This document shows positions 1 through 11,086 of a stretch of 64,000 nt of DNA, piece after piece. Each line of letters starts with the position of its first letter. The first letter of the stretch is position 1. The position numbers were made by a program, and so were the translations under genes. Below the pieces are notes generated by a model. That model searched no databases. It was given only the letters and a program-made list of their open reading frames with translations, and had not been told where the DNA came from. Source of the stretch: Amycolatopsis azurea DSM 43854 (GTDB taxonomy: Bacteria > Actinomycetota > Actinomycetes > Mycobacteriales > Pseudonocardiaceae). The DNA lies in contig NZ_MUXN01000018.1 of assembly GCF_001995215.1 (NCBI RefSeq), positions 70,142 to 134,141 on the forward strand, given 5' to 3'.

Positions 1-558
1 GGTCGACTCGGTGCTCGACGCGCTCCCGTGCCAGATCCGCGGCCGCGCGTGGAACGGACGCGGCTGCGTCGTGACGTCCGTCAGCGGCGCGCGGAACTCG
101 CCGTCCCACGAGACGCCTTCCTCCAGGAACAGCCTGCGCAGCAGGGCGAACTTCTCCGACTGGTACTCCCATTGCCGTTCCTCTTCGAGGCCGAACAGCG
201 GGAAATGCCGGGGATCGTTGCCCTTCCCGATCATGAGTTCCAGCCGCCCGCCGGAAAGCTGGTCCAGCGTCGCGTAGTCCTCCGCGACGCGGACCGGGTC
301 GAGCACGCTGATCACGGTCAGCGTGGTCAGCAGCCGGACGCGTCGCGTCCGTTCCGCCACCGCGGCGAGGATCACGGGCGGCGCCGAAGAGAGGAACGGT
401 TCGCCGTGCCGTTCGCCGACGCCGTACGCGTCGAACCCCAGCTCCTCGGCGAAGATCGCTTCGTCGACTACTCGGCGCAGCCGTTCGTGCTGGGTCGGCG
501 TCACCTCGGTCACCGGGTCTGGGTGATTGGCGACGAGGGAGAAGAGCCCGAACTTCAT
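1..558 (-). CDS. LLM-class flavin-dependent oxidoreductase, C-terminal part outside window
   Basis: The visible 186 N-terminal residues begin MKFGLFSLVANHPDP and continue with a luciferase-like TIM-barrel pattern: the segment GFDAYGVGERHG, then LSGGRLELMIGKGN, where flavin/F420 usually binds. Members of this family oxidise or desulfonate small organic substrates with FMNH2 or F420H2. The start ATG overlaps the stop of the ABC ATPase by 4 bases (ATGA), so it is the last visible gene of the leftward importer operon and probably acts on whatever that importer brings in. The substrate cannot be read from the sequence. The gene is cut by the window edge at base 1, not broken. Confidence 0.85.
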   Translation of the reverse strand, partial: MKFGLFSLVANHPDPVTEVTPTQHERLRRVVDEAIFAEELGFDAYGVGERHGEPFLSSAPPVILAAVAERTRRVRLLTTLTVISVLDPVRVAEDYATLDQLSGGRLELMIGKGNDPRHFPLFGLEEERQWEYQSEKFALLRRLFLEEGVSWDGEFRAPLTDVTTQPRPFHARPRIWHGSASSTEST

Positions 559-2132
559 CGTGCCTCCAACGGTTTCCGGCCCGGGATCGCGGCCAGCAGC
601 TCCCGGGTGTAGTCCGCGCTCGGCCGTTCGAGGACGTCCCGGGCCGGACCGAGTTCGACGAGTTCGCCGCCGCGCAGCACGCCGACGGTGTCCGCGATCT
701 GCCGGACCACGGCGAGGTCGTGCGAGATGAACAGGTACGTGAGCCCGAGTTCGTCCTGAAGGTCCGCGAGCAGCCGCAGGATCTGCGCCTGCACCGAGAC
801 GTCCAGCGCGGACACCGGTTCGTCGGCGACGATCAGTTCCGGGCGCAGCGCGAGCGCCCGCGCGATCGCCGCCCGTTGCCGTTGCCCGCCGGACAGTTCG
901 GCGGGTTTGCGCTTCAGCACCGAAGAAGGCAGGGCGACCTGGTCGACGAGTTCCGCCGCCCGCGCCCGGCGTTCCGCCTTCGTGCCGACGCCGAAAGCGC
1001 GCAGGGGCTCGGAAACGACATCCTCGATGCTGAACTTCGGGTTCAGCGACGCGTACGGGTTCTGGTACACCAGCTGGAACCGGCGCCGCAGCCGGCGCAA
1101 CTCCTCGCCGCGCAGGGACGTGATGTCCTGGCCGTCGAACTCGACGGTGCCCTCGGTCGGCGTCTCCAGCCGCAGGATCATCCGCGCGGTGGTCGACTTG
1201 CCCGAACCGGATTCGCCGACGAGCGCGAGCGTCCGCCCGCGGGCGATGTCGAAGGACACCCCGTCGACGGCCCGGGTCGCGCCGAAGGTCTTGCCGAGAT
1301 CGCGGACCGAGACCAGGACGTCGGACGACGGCGGCTTCGGTTCCCTGAGCGGACTGTCGGAGAGACTGGGCGCGGCGGCGAGCAAGTCCTGGGTGTACTT
1401 CCGCGAAGGTGCCGCGAGGATCTCGCCGGTGGTGCCCTCCTCGACCACGGTGCCCTGGGACAGCACCACGATCCGCGACGCCCGGTCGGACGCGACGCCG
1501 AGGTCGTGCGTGATCAACAGGATGGCGGTGCCCGCTTCGGCGGCGAGTTCTTCGAGGTGGTCGAGGATCTGCCGCTGCACGGTGACGTCGAGCGCGCTGG
1601 TCGGCTCGTCCGCGATGATGAGTTTCGGCCGTCCGGCCAGCGCGGCCGCGATCAGCGCGCGTTGACGGAGCCCGCCGGACAGCTCGTGCGGATACTGCCG
1701 CGCCCGGGCCTCCGGATCGCTGATTCCGGCCTTGCGCAACAGTTTCACCGCTTCCGCGCCCGCCGTTCGCTTGTTCGCGAGGCCGTGGATCAGCAGCACC
1801 TCGGCGACCTGGTCGCCGATCCGGTGCACGGGGTTGAGCGAGACCGTCGGATCCTGGGGGACCAGCGCGATCTCGCGGCCGCGCACCGAACGCCAAGCGC
1901 GGTCGGAGAGTTTCGCCAGGTCACGGCCGTCGAAGGTGATCTCGCCGCGGTCGATCCGCCCGCCACGCGGCAGCAGCCCGATCGCCGCGTGCGCCGTCGT
2001 GCTCTTGCCGGAGCCGGACTCGCCGACCACGGCGACGATCTGTCCCTTGTGGACGGACAGGCCCACGCCGTCCACGGCGGGCACGTTCTTGTAGGACACC
2101 GCGAGATCGCGGATGGTCAGCAGCGCGCTCAC
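555..2132 (-). CDS. Dipeptide/oligopeptide/nickel ABC transporter, fused double ATPase
   Basis: This 525-residue protein carries two complete ABC ATPase domains in one chain, equivalent to DppD plus DppF. The first has Walker A GESGSGKS at residues 37-44, signature LSGGLRQR and Walker B LIIADEPTSALD. The second has its own GESGSGKS, LSGGQRQR and LIVADEPVSALD. It would sit on the cytoplasmic face and drive uptake through the two permeases upstream. I place the start at a GTG that overlaps the preceding permease stop (GTGA) and follows AAGGAG. A longer reading frame to about 2267 would run through the permease gene and its extra residues look like an antisense shadow. Confidence 0.9.
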   Translation of the reverse strand: MSALLTIRDLAVSYKNVPAVDGVGLSVHKGQIVAVVGESGSGKSTTAHAAIGLLPRGGRIDRGEITFDGRDLAKLSDRAWRSVRGREIALVPQDPTVSLNPVHRIGDQVAEVLLIHGLANKRTAGAEAVKLLRKAGISDPEARARQYPHELSGGLRQRALIAAALAGRPKLIIADEPTSALDVTVQRQILDHLEELAAEAGTAILLITHDLGVASDRASRIVVLSQGTVVEEGTTGEILAAPSRKYTQDLLAAAPSLSDSPLREPKPPSSDVLVSVRDLGKTFGATRAVDGVSFDIARGRTLALVGESGSGKSTTARMILRLETPTEGTVEFDGQDITSLRGEELRRLRRRFQLVYQNPYASLNPKFSIEDVVSEPLRAFGVGTKAERRARAAELVDQVALPSSVLKRKPAELSGGQRQRAAIARALALRPELIVADEPVSALDVSVQAQILRLLADLQDELGLTYLFISHDLAVVRQIADTVGVLRGGELVELGPARDVLERPSADYTRELLAAIPGRKPLEAR

Positions 2133-2944
2133 CGTACGTCTCCTTCGATCGCCCGGGACAGCCGGTTCGCGGACAGCACCACGGCCGCGACGGTGAGCCC
2201 GGGGAAGGTCGTCATCCACCAGGCGGTGGCGAGGAAACCGCGCCCGCCCGCCACGAGCGAGCCCCACTCCGGGGTCGGCGGGGTGGCGCCGTAGCCGAGG
2301 AAGCTCAGCGCGGACACCTCCAGGACCGCTGTGCCGAAGGTGAGCGTCGCGAGCGCGAGCACCGGGCCGAGCGCGTTGGGCAGGACGTGCCGTCCGAGCA
2401 CCCCGGTCCAGCGCACGCCGCCCGCGCGGGCGGCCTCGACGAACACGCCGCTGCGGACGCGCAGGACCTCGGCGCGCATCAGCCGGGCGAACTGCGCGAG
2501 ATTCGCGACGCCGACCGCGATCGCGATGTTGGTCGTGCCGAAGCCGAGCGCGGTGACCAGCGCGAGCGAAAGCAGGATGGACGGGATCGCCAGCAGGACG
2601 TCGACGCAGCGCATGATCGCCGAGTCGAGCGCGCCGCCCCGGAAACCGGCGAGCAGGCCGAGCGCGGAACCCGCCACGAGCGCGACGAGCACGGCGATCA
2701 CGGTCGCCTGCAACGAGAGCGCGGCGCCGTGGACCACCCGCGCGAAGATGTCCCGCCCGGTTTCGTCGGTGCCGAAGAGATGCGCGAGCGAAGGGCCCCG
2801 CATCTTCTCGGCGGGGACGCCGGCGAGCGGGTCCTGTCCGGTGAACAGTTCCGGGACGACGGCGGCGAGCAGGGCGAAGGCCAGCACCGCGATCGCCAGG
2901 ATCAGGCCCGGCCGCTGCCGGGTGCGTACGAGAACGTCAGGCAT
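2129..2944 (-). CDS. ABC transporter permease, DppC/OppC type
   Basis: A 271-residue inner-membrane permease with about six hydrophobic segments. The N-terminal part contains the LFGTDETGRDIFARV motif typical of DppC/OppC/NikC proteins. The EAA-like cytoplasmic loop (EAARAGGVRWTGVLGRHVLPN) contacts the ATPase. It overlaps the upstream permease by 8 bases and the downstream ATPase by 4, so translation is coupled. It pairs with the DppB-type permease to form the channel. The imported compound may be a peptide, nickel chelate or glycan; the sequence does not decide. Confidence 0.88.
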   Translation of the reverse strand: MPDVLVRTRQRPGLILAIAVLAFALLAAVVPELFTGQDPLAGVPAEKMRGPSLAHLFGTDETGRDIFARVVHGAALSLQATVIAVLVALVAGSALGLLAGFRGGALDSAIMRCVDVLLAIPSILLSLALVTALGFGTTNIAIAVGVANLAQFARLMRAEVLRVRSGVFVEAARAGGVRWTGVLGRHVLPNALGPVLALATLTFGTAVLEVSALSFLGYGATPPTPEWGSLVAGGRGFLATAWWMTTFPGLTVAAVVLSANRLSRAIEGDVR

Positions 2945-3887
2945 CGGCCGTCTCCCGGTGTCGGATCCGCGGGTCCAGCAGCGGATAGACGAGGTCCACG
3001 AGCAGGTTGATGACGACGAACACCAGCGCGGCGAGCACGATCACCGCCTGCACCACCGGGATGTCCTGCGCGGTGACCGCGGACGACGTCACGCGCCCGA
3101 GGCCGTCACGGGAGAACACCGTCTCGGTGATCACCGATCCCGCGATGAGGTTCCCCGCGACCACGCCCGCGATGGTCAGCGTGGGCACCGCCGCGTTGCG
3201 CAGGAGGTGTCCGAAGTGGACTCTCAACCGGCTCGCCCCCTTCGCCAGCACGATCTCGGCGTACGGCTCGGCGAGCTGCGTGCGGAGGCTCTTCGCCAGC
3301 ACCTGACCGATGATCGCGCCGGTCGGGATGGCGAGGGTGATCGCGGGCAGGATCAGCGAGGCGAAACCGTTCGAGCCGAGCGCGGGCACCAGCCTGAGCT
3401 GGAAGGAGAAGAACTGGATGAGGATGAGCCCCACCCAGAACGGCGGCAGCGAGATCCCCAGCGGCGGCAGCGCGAGCAGGACGTTGCCCAGCCAACGATG
3501 CCGGGTGTAGGTCCCGGCGAACGCGACCCCGCCGCCGAACAGGATCGCGAGTACCAGGGCGAATCCGGTGACCGCGAGCGTCGGCGGCAGGGCGGAGACG
3601 ACCATGTCCGTCGCGTCGTCCCCGGTGGAGATCGACCGGCCGAAGTCGCCCTGGAGCGCGGCGACCAGCCGCTTCCCGTACTGCAACGGCAACGGGTCGT
3701 CGAGTCCGTACTCCGCCTTCGCCGCGGCCAGTTGCTCAGGCGTCACCGAAAGCCCGGCCTCGCCTCCACCGAGCTTCGCGCTGACCGCGTCGCCCGGCAG
3801 GAGGTAGAGGATCACGAACGACACGGTGAACGCGGCCCACAGGACGAAGACCGCTTGGAGGAGCCTGCGGAACAGGTACCGCTTCAC
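2937..3887 (-). CDS. ABC transporter permease, DppB/OppB type
   Basis: A 316-residue integral membrane protein starting MKRYLFRRLLQAVFVLW, the standard N-terminus of DppB/OppB/NikB permeases. It has the long periplasmic loop after helix 1 and the late loop ETVFSRDGLGRV that marks this family. The start is a GTG overlapping the binding-protein stop by 4 bases. The gene order (binding protein, DppB, DppC, ATPase) is the canonical one for family-5 importers. Family membership is firm; substrate is unknown. Confidence 0.9.
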   Translation of the reverse strand: MKRYLFRRLLQAVFVLWAAFTVSFVILYLLPGDAVSAKLGGGEAGLSVTPEQLAAAKAEYGLDDPLPLQYGKRLVAALQGDFGRSISTGDDATDMVVSALPPTLAVTGFALVLAILFGGGVAFAGTYTRHRWLGNVLLALPPLGISLPPFWVGLILIQFFSFQLRLVPALGSNGFASLILPAITLAIPTGAIIGQVLAKSLRTQLAEPYAEIVLAKGASRLRVHFGHLLRNAAVPTLTIAGVVAGNLIAGSVITETVFSRDGLGRVTSSAVTAQDIPVVQAVIVLAALVFVVINLLVDLVYPLLDPRIRHRETADA

Positions 3888-5491
3888 GAGCCGGACACCC
3901 AGGCGTCGAACAGCTGGAGCCGGGACGACGCCTCGAAGCCGACGCCGTGCGCGTTCGGTCCGTGCGCCAACACCTGGGTCAGCTCGAACACCGGCGCCGA
4001 GTATCCGTGCTCGATGATCGCGCGCTGCGCCTCCGCCGCCGCGGGCTTCCGCTTCTCCGGGTCCACTGTGGACGACTGCGCGTCGAGCGGTGCGTCGACG
4101 GGGTTGCCCGCGGGCAGCCTGCTGCGGTTGTTCGCCTTGGTGGAGAAGAGATTGCGCAGGATGTCCGGATCCGCGCGGGTGGTGTTGTACCAGAGGTACT
4201 CGTAGTCGCCGCTCTGCGTGATCTGCACGGTCTCGGCGGTGGTCCGCTGGTCGATCTGCAGATCGAAGCCGATCTTGCGCAACTGCTGCTGCACGAGTTC
4301 GAGCACGCTCTTGTTCTGGTTGAACACCAGGGAGAAGGCGACCTTCGCGGTCAGCCGCTGGCCGTTCTTCGTGCGGATCCCGTCGGGGCCGGGCACCCAG
4401 CCCGCGCTTTCCAGCAGCGACGTCGCCCCGGCCGGGTCGTAGGCCAGCAGCGGCGACAGATCGGTGTAGAACGGTGTCGCCGAGCCGAGAATGCTGGTGG
4501 CGGGCTTGTAGTTCGGGGTCAGCACGGTGTTCGTGACCTCGGGCCGGTTGATGCCCTTGACCACCGCCTGGCGGACCTTTTCGTCGGTGAGCACGCCCCT
4601 GGTGACGTTGGCGTGCAGGTTGAACACGATGCCGGGGTTCGGGCGGGTGGGCTCGGTGAAACCGTTGCCGGTGAACTGCGGTTCGTCGACCGGCTGGACG
4701 TCGGTGATGGCGTCGAGCTGGGCGGAAGCGAGACTTCCGGTGCGCACACCGGGTTCCGGCACGATCTTGTAGGCGATCTTGTCGAGGTACGCCTCACCCT
4801 GGTGCTTGAACAGCGACGAGCCCCAGTGGTAGCCCTTGCGTTTGGCGACGACGATTTCCTGGTTCTGCTTCAGGCTTTCGAAGACGAACGGGCCCGAACC
4901 GATCAGGCCGTCCCCCTGGCAGCGCTGGTCCGCGGTCTTCTTGTACGCGGCGGGCGCGAGGACGCCGAGCGACATCGTCGAGCTGGCCTGCAGGAACTGG
5001 GCGCTGGGAACGGAGAAATCGATCTTCACCGTCTTCGGGTCGACGACCGTCGTGCCCTTGTACACGGCCAGATAGCCGACCCCGAGCTGGGACTTCGGAC
5101 CGAGCGCCTTGATCCCGTCGAAGCTCGTCTTGACCGCGGCGGCGTCGACGGGGCTGCCGTCGGAGAAGGTCGCGCCGTCGCGCAGATGAAAGGTGAACGA
5201 GGTCGAATCCGCGTTGCTCTCCCACTTTTCGGCCAGCCACGGCTTGATCTCGCCGGTGGCGGGATCCTGGTCGGTCAGGGAGTCGACCAGCTGGCGGCCG
5301 ACGTTGAGCGAGGCGTTGGTGCCGACCTGTTGCGGGTCGATGCAGTCGGGGCTCGACGAGATGCCGAGGCGCAGCGTGCCCCCGGGTTTGGGCGGCCCGG
5401 CGTCGGCACCGGTCGCACCGCCGGCGGACGAGCAGGCGGTGACGAAAAGTGCCGTGAGCGCGAGTAACGAAGTGGCGGCGAGACGGGACAC
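3884..5491 (-). CDS. ABC transporter substrate-binding lipoprotein, SBP family 5
   Basis: The 535-residue product starts at a GTG preceded by GGAGG. It has a lipoprotein signal (hydrophobic run ending in the lipobox VTAC, Cys20), so it is anchored outside the membrane. The body matches family-5 binding proteins: GGTLRLGISSSPDCIDPQ near the mature N-terminus, FHLRDGATFSDGSPVDA, and a C-terminal DPDILRNLF segment. It captures the ligand for the two permeases and fused ATPase that follow in overlapping frames. A further in-frame ATG upstream would add residues before the signal peptide without a better ribosome site. Ligand class is not resolvable. Confidence 0.9.
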   Translation of the reverse strand: MSRLAATSLLALTALFVTACSSAGGATGADAGPPKPGGTLRLGISSSPDCIDPQQVGTNASLNVGRQLVDSLTDQDPATGEIKPWLAEKWESNADSTSFTFHLRDGATFSDGSPVDAAAVKTSFDGIKALGPKSQLGVGYLAVYKGTTVVDPKTVKIDFSVPSAQFLQASSTMSLGVLAPAAYKKTADQRCQGDGLIGSGPFVFESLKQNQEIVVAKRKGYHWGSSLFKHQGEAYLDKIAYKIVPEPGVRTGSLASAQLDAITDVQPVDEPQFTGNGFTEPTRPNPGIVFNLHANVTRGVLTDEKVRQAVVKGINRPEVTNTVLTPNYKPATSILGSATPFYTDLSPLLAYDPAGATSLLESAGWVPGPDGIRTKNGQRLTAKVAFSLVFNQNKSVLELVQQQLRKIGFDLQIDQRTTAETVQITQSGDYEYLWYNTTRADPDILRNLFSTKANNRSRLPAGNPVDAPLDAQSSTVDPEKRKPAAAEAQRAIIEHGYSAPVFELTQVLAHGPNAHGVGFEASSRLQLFDAWVSGS

Positions 5492-5649
5492 CGGGTGGCC
5501 TCCAGCGGGGAACGGGGCGCTTGTTGGGAACAGCACTGCTGCTTGCGCCGACCCGATTCACGCTAATCACGACCTTGAGGGCGGCCCACATGCTGAGCGC
5601 CACTCCCACCCCGCGAAACGTCCCATGATTCCGCTTGACAGCCCCGAAA

Positions 5650-5704
5650 GTACGTGAAGGCCCCCTTCATTTACCTAGGCGCAAGGAAGGGGGCCTTCAT
5701 GTAC
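5650..5704. terminator. 55-nt palindrome, family A copy 1 (terminator-like)
   Basis: Arms at 5650-5668 and 5686-5704 are 19 nt each with one mismatch, around a 17-nt loop. It lies 9 nt past the stop of the leftward HNH gene and so probably ends that transcript before the importer operon. It has the same 55-nt length and nearly the same arm sequence as the palindrome at 22495-22549, with outer bases GTAC at both ends in both copies. Confidence 0.75.
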
Positions 5705-5712
5705 TGCTGTGG

Positions 5713-6351
5713 TCAGCAGCGGTTGAGCATGTCCGTCAGTGCGGTCTTCTCCGCCGACTTGATGGTGAGCTTGTACTTGTACTTCACCGTGGTCCACATC
5801 TTCGCGTAGGTGCACCAGTAACCGGTGGACGGCGGCTTCCAGGCGTCCGGCGACTTGTCGCCCTTCTCCTGGTTGACGTTGTCGGTGACGGCGATCAGCT
5901 GCGGCGCGCTGAGATCGTTCGCGAACGCCTGCCGCTGCGCGGTGGTCCACGAAGACGCGCCGGTGCGCCACGCGGCGGCCAGCGGGACGACGTGGTCGAT
6001 GTCCAAATCGGACGCGGCGGTCCAGGTGGCGTCGTCGTACGGGCTGAACCATTTGCCGGAGACGGCGGCGCAACTGCTGTCCTGCTGGACGTTCGTGCCG
6101 TCCCGCTTCAGCACGACCTCACGGGTGTTGCAGCTGTTGCCCTGGTCGGCCCAGTGCGGGAACTTGTCGCGGCTGTACCCGCTCGACGAACCGTCCGCCT
6201 TGACGGTCAGCCCGGCCAGCTGGGTCTTGGCGGTCGCGGTCGACGGGATGCCCGGGGGTGTCGCTTCGGCGACGCCGACGACGCCTGCCGAGACGATCGC
6301 CGAGACGGCGAGAACGGTGAAGGAGCGACGAACAGCAAGCGCAGTTGGCAT
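5713..6351 (-). CDS. Secreted HNH-family nuclease (DUF1524/GmrSD C-terminal type)
   Basis: A 212-residue protein with an N-terminal signal peptide (charged start, hydrophobic stretch to about residue 28, then ATPPG). The mature part carries DLDIDHVVPL, the HNH-like DxDHxxPL active site, followed by NQEKGDKSPDAWKPP, which supplies the downstream Asn/His-side positions of this family. Proteins of this kind are widespread secreted nucleases of actinomycetes and may degrade extracellular DNA for nutrients. Cysteines (NSCNTRE, SSCAAV, YWCTY, LNRC) fit an extracellular disulfide-bonded enzyme. It stands alone, ended by palindrome A1. Secretion and nuclease fold are well supported; role is inferred. 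Confidence 0.85.
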   Translation of the reverse strand: MPTALAVRRSFTVLAVSAIVSAGVVGVAEATPPGIPSTATAKTQLAGLTVKADGSSSGYSRDKFPHWADQGNSCNTREVVLKRDGTNVQQDSSCAAVSGKWFSPYDDATWTAASDLDIDHVVPLAAAWRTGASSWTTAQRQAFANDLSAPQLIAVTDNVNQEKGDKSPDAWKPPSTGYWCTYAKMWTTVKYKYKLTIKSAEKTALTDMLNRC

Positions 6352-6536
6352 ATTGCTGCCTCCGTGTCAGGTTTGGGGACCTGGTCACCATGCGACACCG
6401 ATATGACCCACGCAACACCATCGGATGACACTCTGCTGGCTCTTCGTGAACGGAGGGTGTCACGAGCAGGTAGGACGCGGTGTACGCGGCCGAAAAAGTT
6501 TCGGAAAGTCCAGCTGAAGGTTCTGGGCCGAACGGC

Positions 6537-8559
<2,023 letters not shown>

Positions 8560-8585
8560 CGCTTGCCGGCGACCTCGCCGGAAGC

Positions 8586-8638
8586 GTTGCGAAAGCCACT
8601 TCCGCAACCTTCAAGGTTGCGAAAGTGGCTTTCGCAAC
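8586..8638. terminator. 53-nt palindrome behind purA (family D)
   Basis: Arms at 8586-8611 and 8613-8638 are 26 nt each with one mismatch. The core GCGAAAGCCACTT is mirrored as AAGTGGCTTTCGC. It lies 27 nt after the purA stop and would fold into a very long hairpin, so a terminator or mRNA 3' stabiliser is likely. A second, unrelated palindrome follows 35 nt later. Confidence 0.75.
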
Positions 8639-8672
8639 ACGCGGCGCCGCCGGAGCGCGCTGGGTCCGGGTG

Positions 8673-8718
8673 GTCGTGAGTGGTAAGTGACGTTAGAACG
8701 ACACTTGCCACTCACGAC
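8673..8718. repeat. 46-nt palindrome, family C copy 1
   Basis: Arms 8673-8694 and 8697-8718 (22 nt, two mismatches) start with GTCGTGAGTGG and end with its mirror image. A near-identical 46-nt copy lies at 36290-36335, and both are preceded by a G-rich GGGT(C)SGGGTG stretch. The first 11 nt recur once more at 55311-55321, where the right arm is missing. Confidence 0.75.
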
Positions 8719-8773
8719 GTTCCCAGCTGGTGAACGCCGAAATATCGCGTCGACAGCGTGGTTAGCGTTGAAC

Positions 8774-9709
8774 ATGACCATCGGAGTGGCACTCCCGTCC
8801 GGCGACACCGCGAACGCCGTCAACATCGTCGACGAACTCATCACGCAGACTCGGCAGGCCGCCGACGCGGGCCTGACCTCGGCCTGGTTCTCCCAGCAGA
8901 TGGAGCACGACGCGATCACCGTCGCCGCCCTCGCCGGCCGCGCGGTCCCGGGGATCACCGTCGGGACCAGCGTCGTCCCGGTCTACCCCCGGCATCCGTT
9001 GCTGGTCACCGGCCTCGCGCAGACCGCGCAAGCCGCGACCGGCGGCCGGTTCGTCCTCGGCCTCGGAACCGGCGCCAAGAACTGGCTCGAACCGGCGTAC
9101 GGCATCGAATACCCGTCGCCGATCAAGCACCTTCGCGAGTACCTGACGATCCTCCGCGAGGTACTCGGCGGCGGCGAGGTCGACTTCCACGGCGAAACGG
9201 TCAGGGCGCACGCCAAGGGTTTCGCGGCTTCGCTCACCGTCGCGGGCGGTTCGGACATCCCGCTGATCATCGCCGCGATGGGGCGGCAGGCGCTGCGCGT
9301 CACCGGCGAACTCGCCGACGGCACGATCCCGTTCCTCGCCGGGCCGAAAGCCCTTTCCGAGCTGATCGTCCCGGAGATCACCAAGGCCGCCGCGGGCCGT
9401 CCGGCACCGCGGATCATCGCGATGGTCCCGGTCGTCGTGACCGACGACCCCGACGCCGTCCGCGCGACGGTCGACAGGCAGTACGCCTTCTTCCGCGACA
9501 TCCCCTCCTATCGCGCGGTCTTCGACGCCCAGGGCGTGGATTCCGCCGGTGAGCTGGTGATCGCCGGGGACGAGGAGACCGTCGCCGCAGAGATCCGGCG
9601 GTACTTCGACGCCGGGGCGACCGAGGTCGTCGCGACCCAGAGCGGCATCCGGAACAGCGAAGAGCGGCTCCGCACCTGGCATGTCCTGGGAGACCTCGTC
9701 AGGGGCTGA
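8774..9709 (+). CDS. LLM-class F420/flavin-dependent oxidoreductase
   Basis: A 311-residue luciferase-like monooxygenase. Landmarks are ITVGTSVVPVYPRHPL, then TGGRFVLGLGTGAKNWLE, where the cofactor phosphate is bound, and HLREYLTILREVLGGGEVDFHGE. This layout is usual for F420-dependent members in actinobacteria. I choose the ATG at 8774 because the residues before it do not resemble the family; a TAGCGT hexamer sits five bases before the ATG, suggesting a leaderless start. It stands alone between palindromes. Substrate is unknown. Confidence 0.88.
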   Translation: MTIGVALPSGDTANAVNIVDELITQTRQAADAGLTSAWFSQQMEHDAITVAALAGRAVPGITVGTSVVPVYPRHPLLVTGLAQTAQAATGGRFVLGLGTGAKNWLEPAYGIEYPSPIKHLREYLTILREVLGGGEVDFHGETVRAHAKGFAASLTVAGGSDIPLIIAAMGRQALRVTGELADGTIPFLAGPKALSELIVPEITKAAAGRPAPRIIAMVPVVVTDDPDAVRATVDRQYAFFRDIPSYRAVFDAQGVDSAGELVIAGDEETVAAEIRRYFDAGATEVVATQSGIRNSEERLRTWHVLGDLVRG

Positions 9710-9731
9710 GGAGGCCATCACCGAACAAGAT

Positions 9732-9788
9732 GAGCTGAAGGGGACTTTCACCGCACGACATGCGGGGAAAGTCCCCTTCAGCTCTTTT
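9732..9788 (+). terminator. Rho-independent terminator, palindrome family B copy 1
   Basis: Arms 9732-9755 and 9761-9784 (24 nt, one mismatch, 5-nt loop) are followed at once by TTTT. This is the clearest intrinsic terminator of the window, and it ends the oxidoreductase transcript. The same arm sequence (CTGAAGGGGACTTTC core) is reused at 45962-46042. Confidence 0.85.
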
Positions 9789-9865
9789 CAGGGGTCCAGT
9801 GGCCTTGCTCACAGCGTTCGGATTGTGCATACTCGTGCGCATAGCGAACACAGCTGGAGGTCTCC

Positions 9866-11086
9866 ATGTCCCCTGCCACGGCTCGTTCGTGGGTGGTCCC
9901 GCTCGCCTGGACGGCGGTGCTGCTCGACGGATTCGACCTGGTCGTCCTGGGCACCGTGCTGCCCGCGCTGCTCCGTGACCACGTCTGGGGCCTGACACCC
10001 GGCACGGCGTCGGTGATCTCGACGTTCGGCCTGATCGGCATGACGATCGGCGCGTTGACGATCGGCACGATCACCGACCTCATCGGCCGCCGGAAGGCGC
10101 TGATCATCGCGGTCACCGCCTTCTCGGCGTTCACCGCGCTCTGCGCCCTCTCGCCGTCGGCGTTCGTCTTCGGCCTGCTGCGCTTCCTGGCCGGGCTGGG
10201 CCTCGGCGGCTGTCTCCCGACGGCGATCGCGCTGGTCACCGAGTACGCCCGCAAGGGAAAGGGCGGCAGCGCGACCACCACGGTGATGACCGGCTACCAC
10301 GTCGGCGCGGTGCTCACCGCCCTGCTCGGCATCTGGCTGATCCAGCCGCTCGGCTGGCGCGCGATGTTCGTCGCGGGCGCGCTGCCCGCGCTGGTCCTGG
10401 TGCCGCTGATGATCAAGTACCTGCCCGAATCCGAGTCCTTCGAGCGGGCGCGGGAGACGCAGGCGAAGTCGGCGACGGACGTCGTCGGCGGGCTGTTCCG
10501 CGGCGGGCTCCTGCGCGCCACCATCGCGTTCTGGGTGACGTCGTTCATGGGCCTGCTGCTGGTCTACGGCCTCAACACCTGGCTGCCGGAGATCATGCGG
10601 CAGGCCGGATACCCGCTGGGCGCGGCGCTCGGGCTGCTGCTCACGCTGAACCTCGGCGGCGTCGTCGGCCTGCTCGTCGCGGGCCGGGTGGCGGACAGGG
10701 CCGGCGTACGGCCGGCGGCGATCTTCTGGTTCATCGGGGCGGCGCTCTTCCTGGCCCTGCTGAGCGTGAAACTGCCCGCGGTCGGGCTGTACGTGGCGGT
10801 GTTCCTCACCGGCGGGTTCGTGTTCAGCGCGCAGGTACTCGTGTACGCCTACATCGGCAAGACGTACCCGGACGCGATGCGCGCCACCGGAATCGGCTGG
10901 GCGGCGGGTGTCGGCCGGGTCGGCGCGATCTGCGGGCCGATCCTCGGCGGCGCGCTGCTGAGCGCCGGGATCGCGTACCCGTGGGGTTTCTACGCGTTCG
11001 CCGGGGTCGGGGCGGTGGGCGCGGTCGCCGTGACCGGAGTCCGCGCCGGCCGCGCCCGGGAGGAGGCCGCTACCCCAGTTCCTTGA
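9866..11086 (+). CDS. MFS transporter, aromatic acid:H+ symporter-like
   Basis: A 406-residue carrier with twelve predicted membrane spans. The first span contains LDGFDLVVLGTVLPALL, the DGFD motif of the aromatic acid/H+ symporter (AAHS) group that includes PcaK and BenK, and the first cytoplasmic loop has DLIGRRKALI. It probably imports a benzoate-like or short organic acid using the proton gradient. The ATG follows GGAGG. Its last 17 bases overlap tail-to-tail with the amino-acid permease. No catabolic genes are adjacent, so the exact substrate is open. Confidence 0.85.
   Translation: MSPATARSWVVPLAWTAVLLDGFDLVVLGTVLPALLRDHVWGLTPGTASVISTFGLIGMTIGALTIGTITDLIGRRKALIIAVTAFSAFTALCALSPSAFVFGLLRFLAGLGLGGCLPTAIALVTEYARKGKGGSATTTVMTGYHVGAVLTALLGIWLIQPLGWRAMFVAGALPALVLVPLMIKYLPESESFERARETQAKSATDVVGGLFRGGLLRATIAFWVTSFMGLLLVYGLNTWLPEIMRQAGYPLGAALGLLLTLNLGGVVGLLVAGRVADRAGVRPAAIFWFIGAALFLALLSVKLPAVGLYVAVFLTGGFVFSAQVLVYAYIGKTYPDAMRATGIGWAAGVGRVGAICGPILGGALLSAGIAYPWGFYAFAGVGAVGAVAVTGVRAGRAREEAATPVP

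Noticed and set aside
720-5467. Long plus-strand frames opposite the importer operon
   Set aside because: All five genes on the minus strand are well-matched families with overlapping starts and stops. The plus-strand products are low-complexity and have no ribosome sites.
6426-6462. TGACAC/GTGTCA inverted repeat in the HNH promoter region
   Set aside because: Six-base arms with a 25-base gap are expected by chance and there is no regulator gene nearby.
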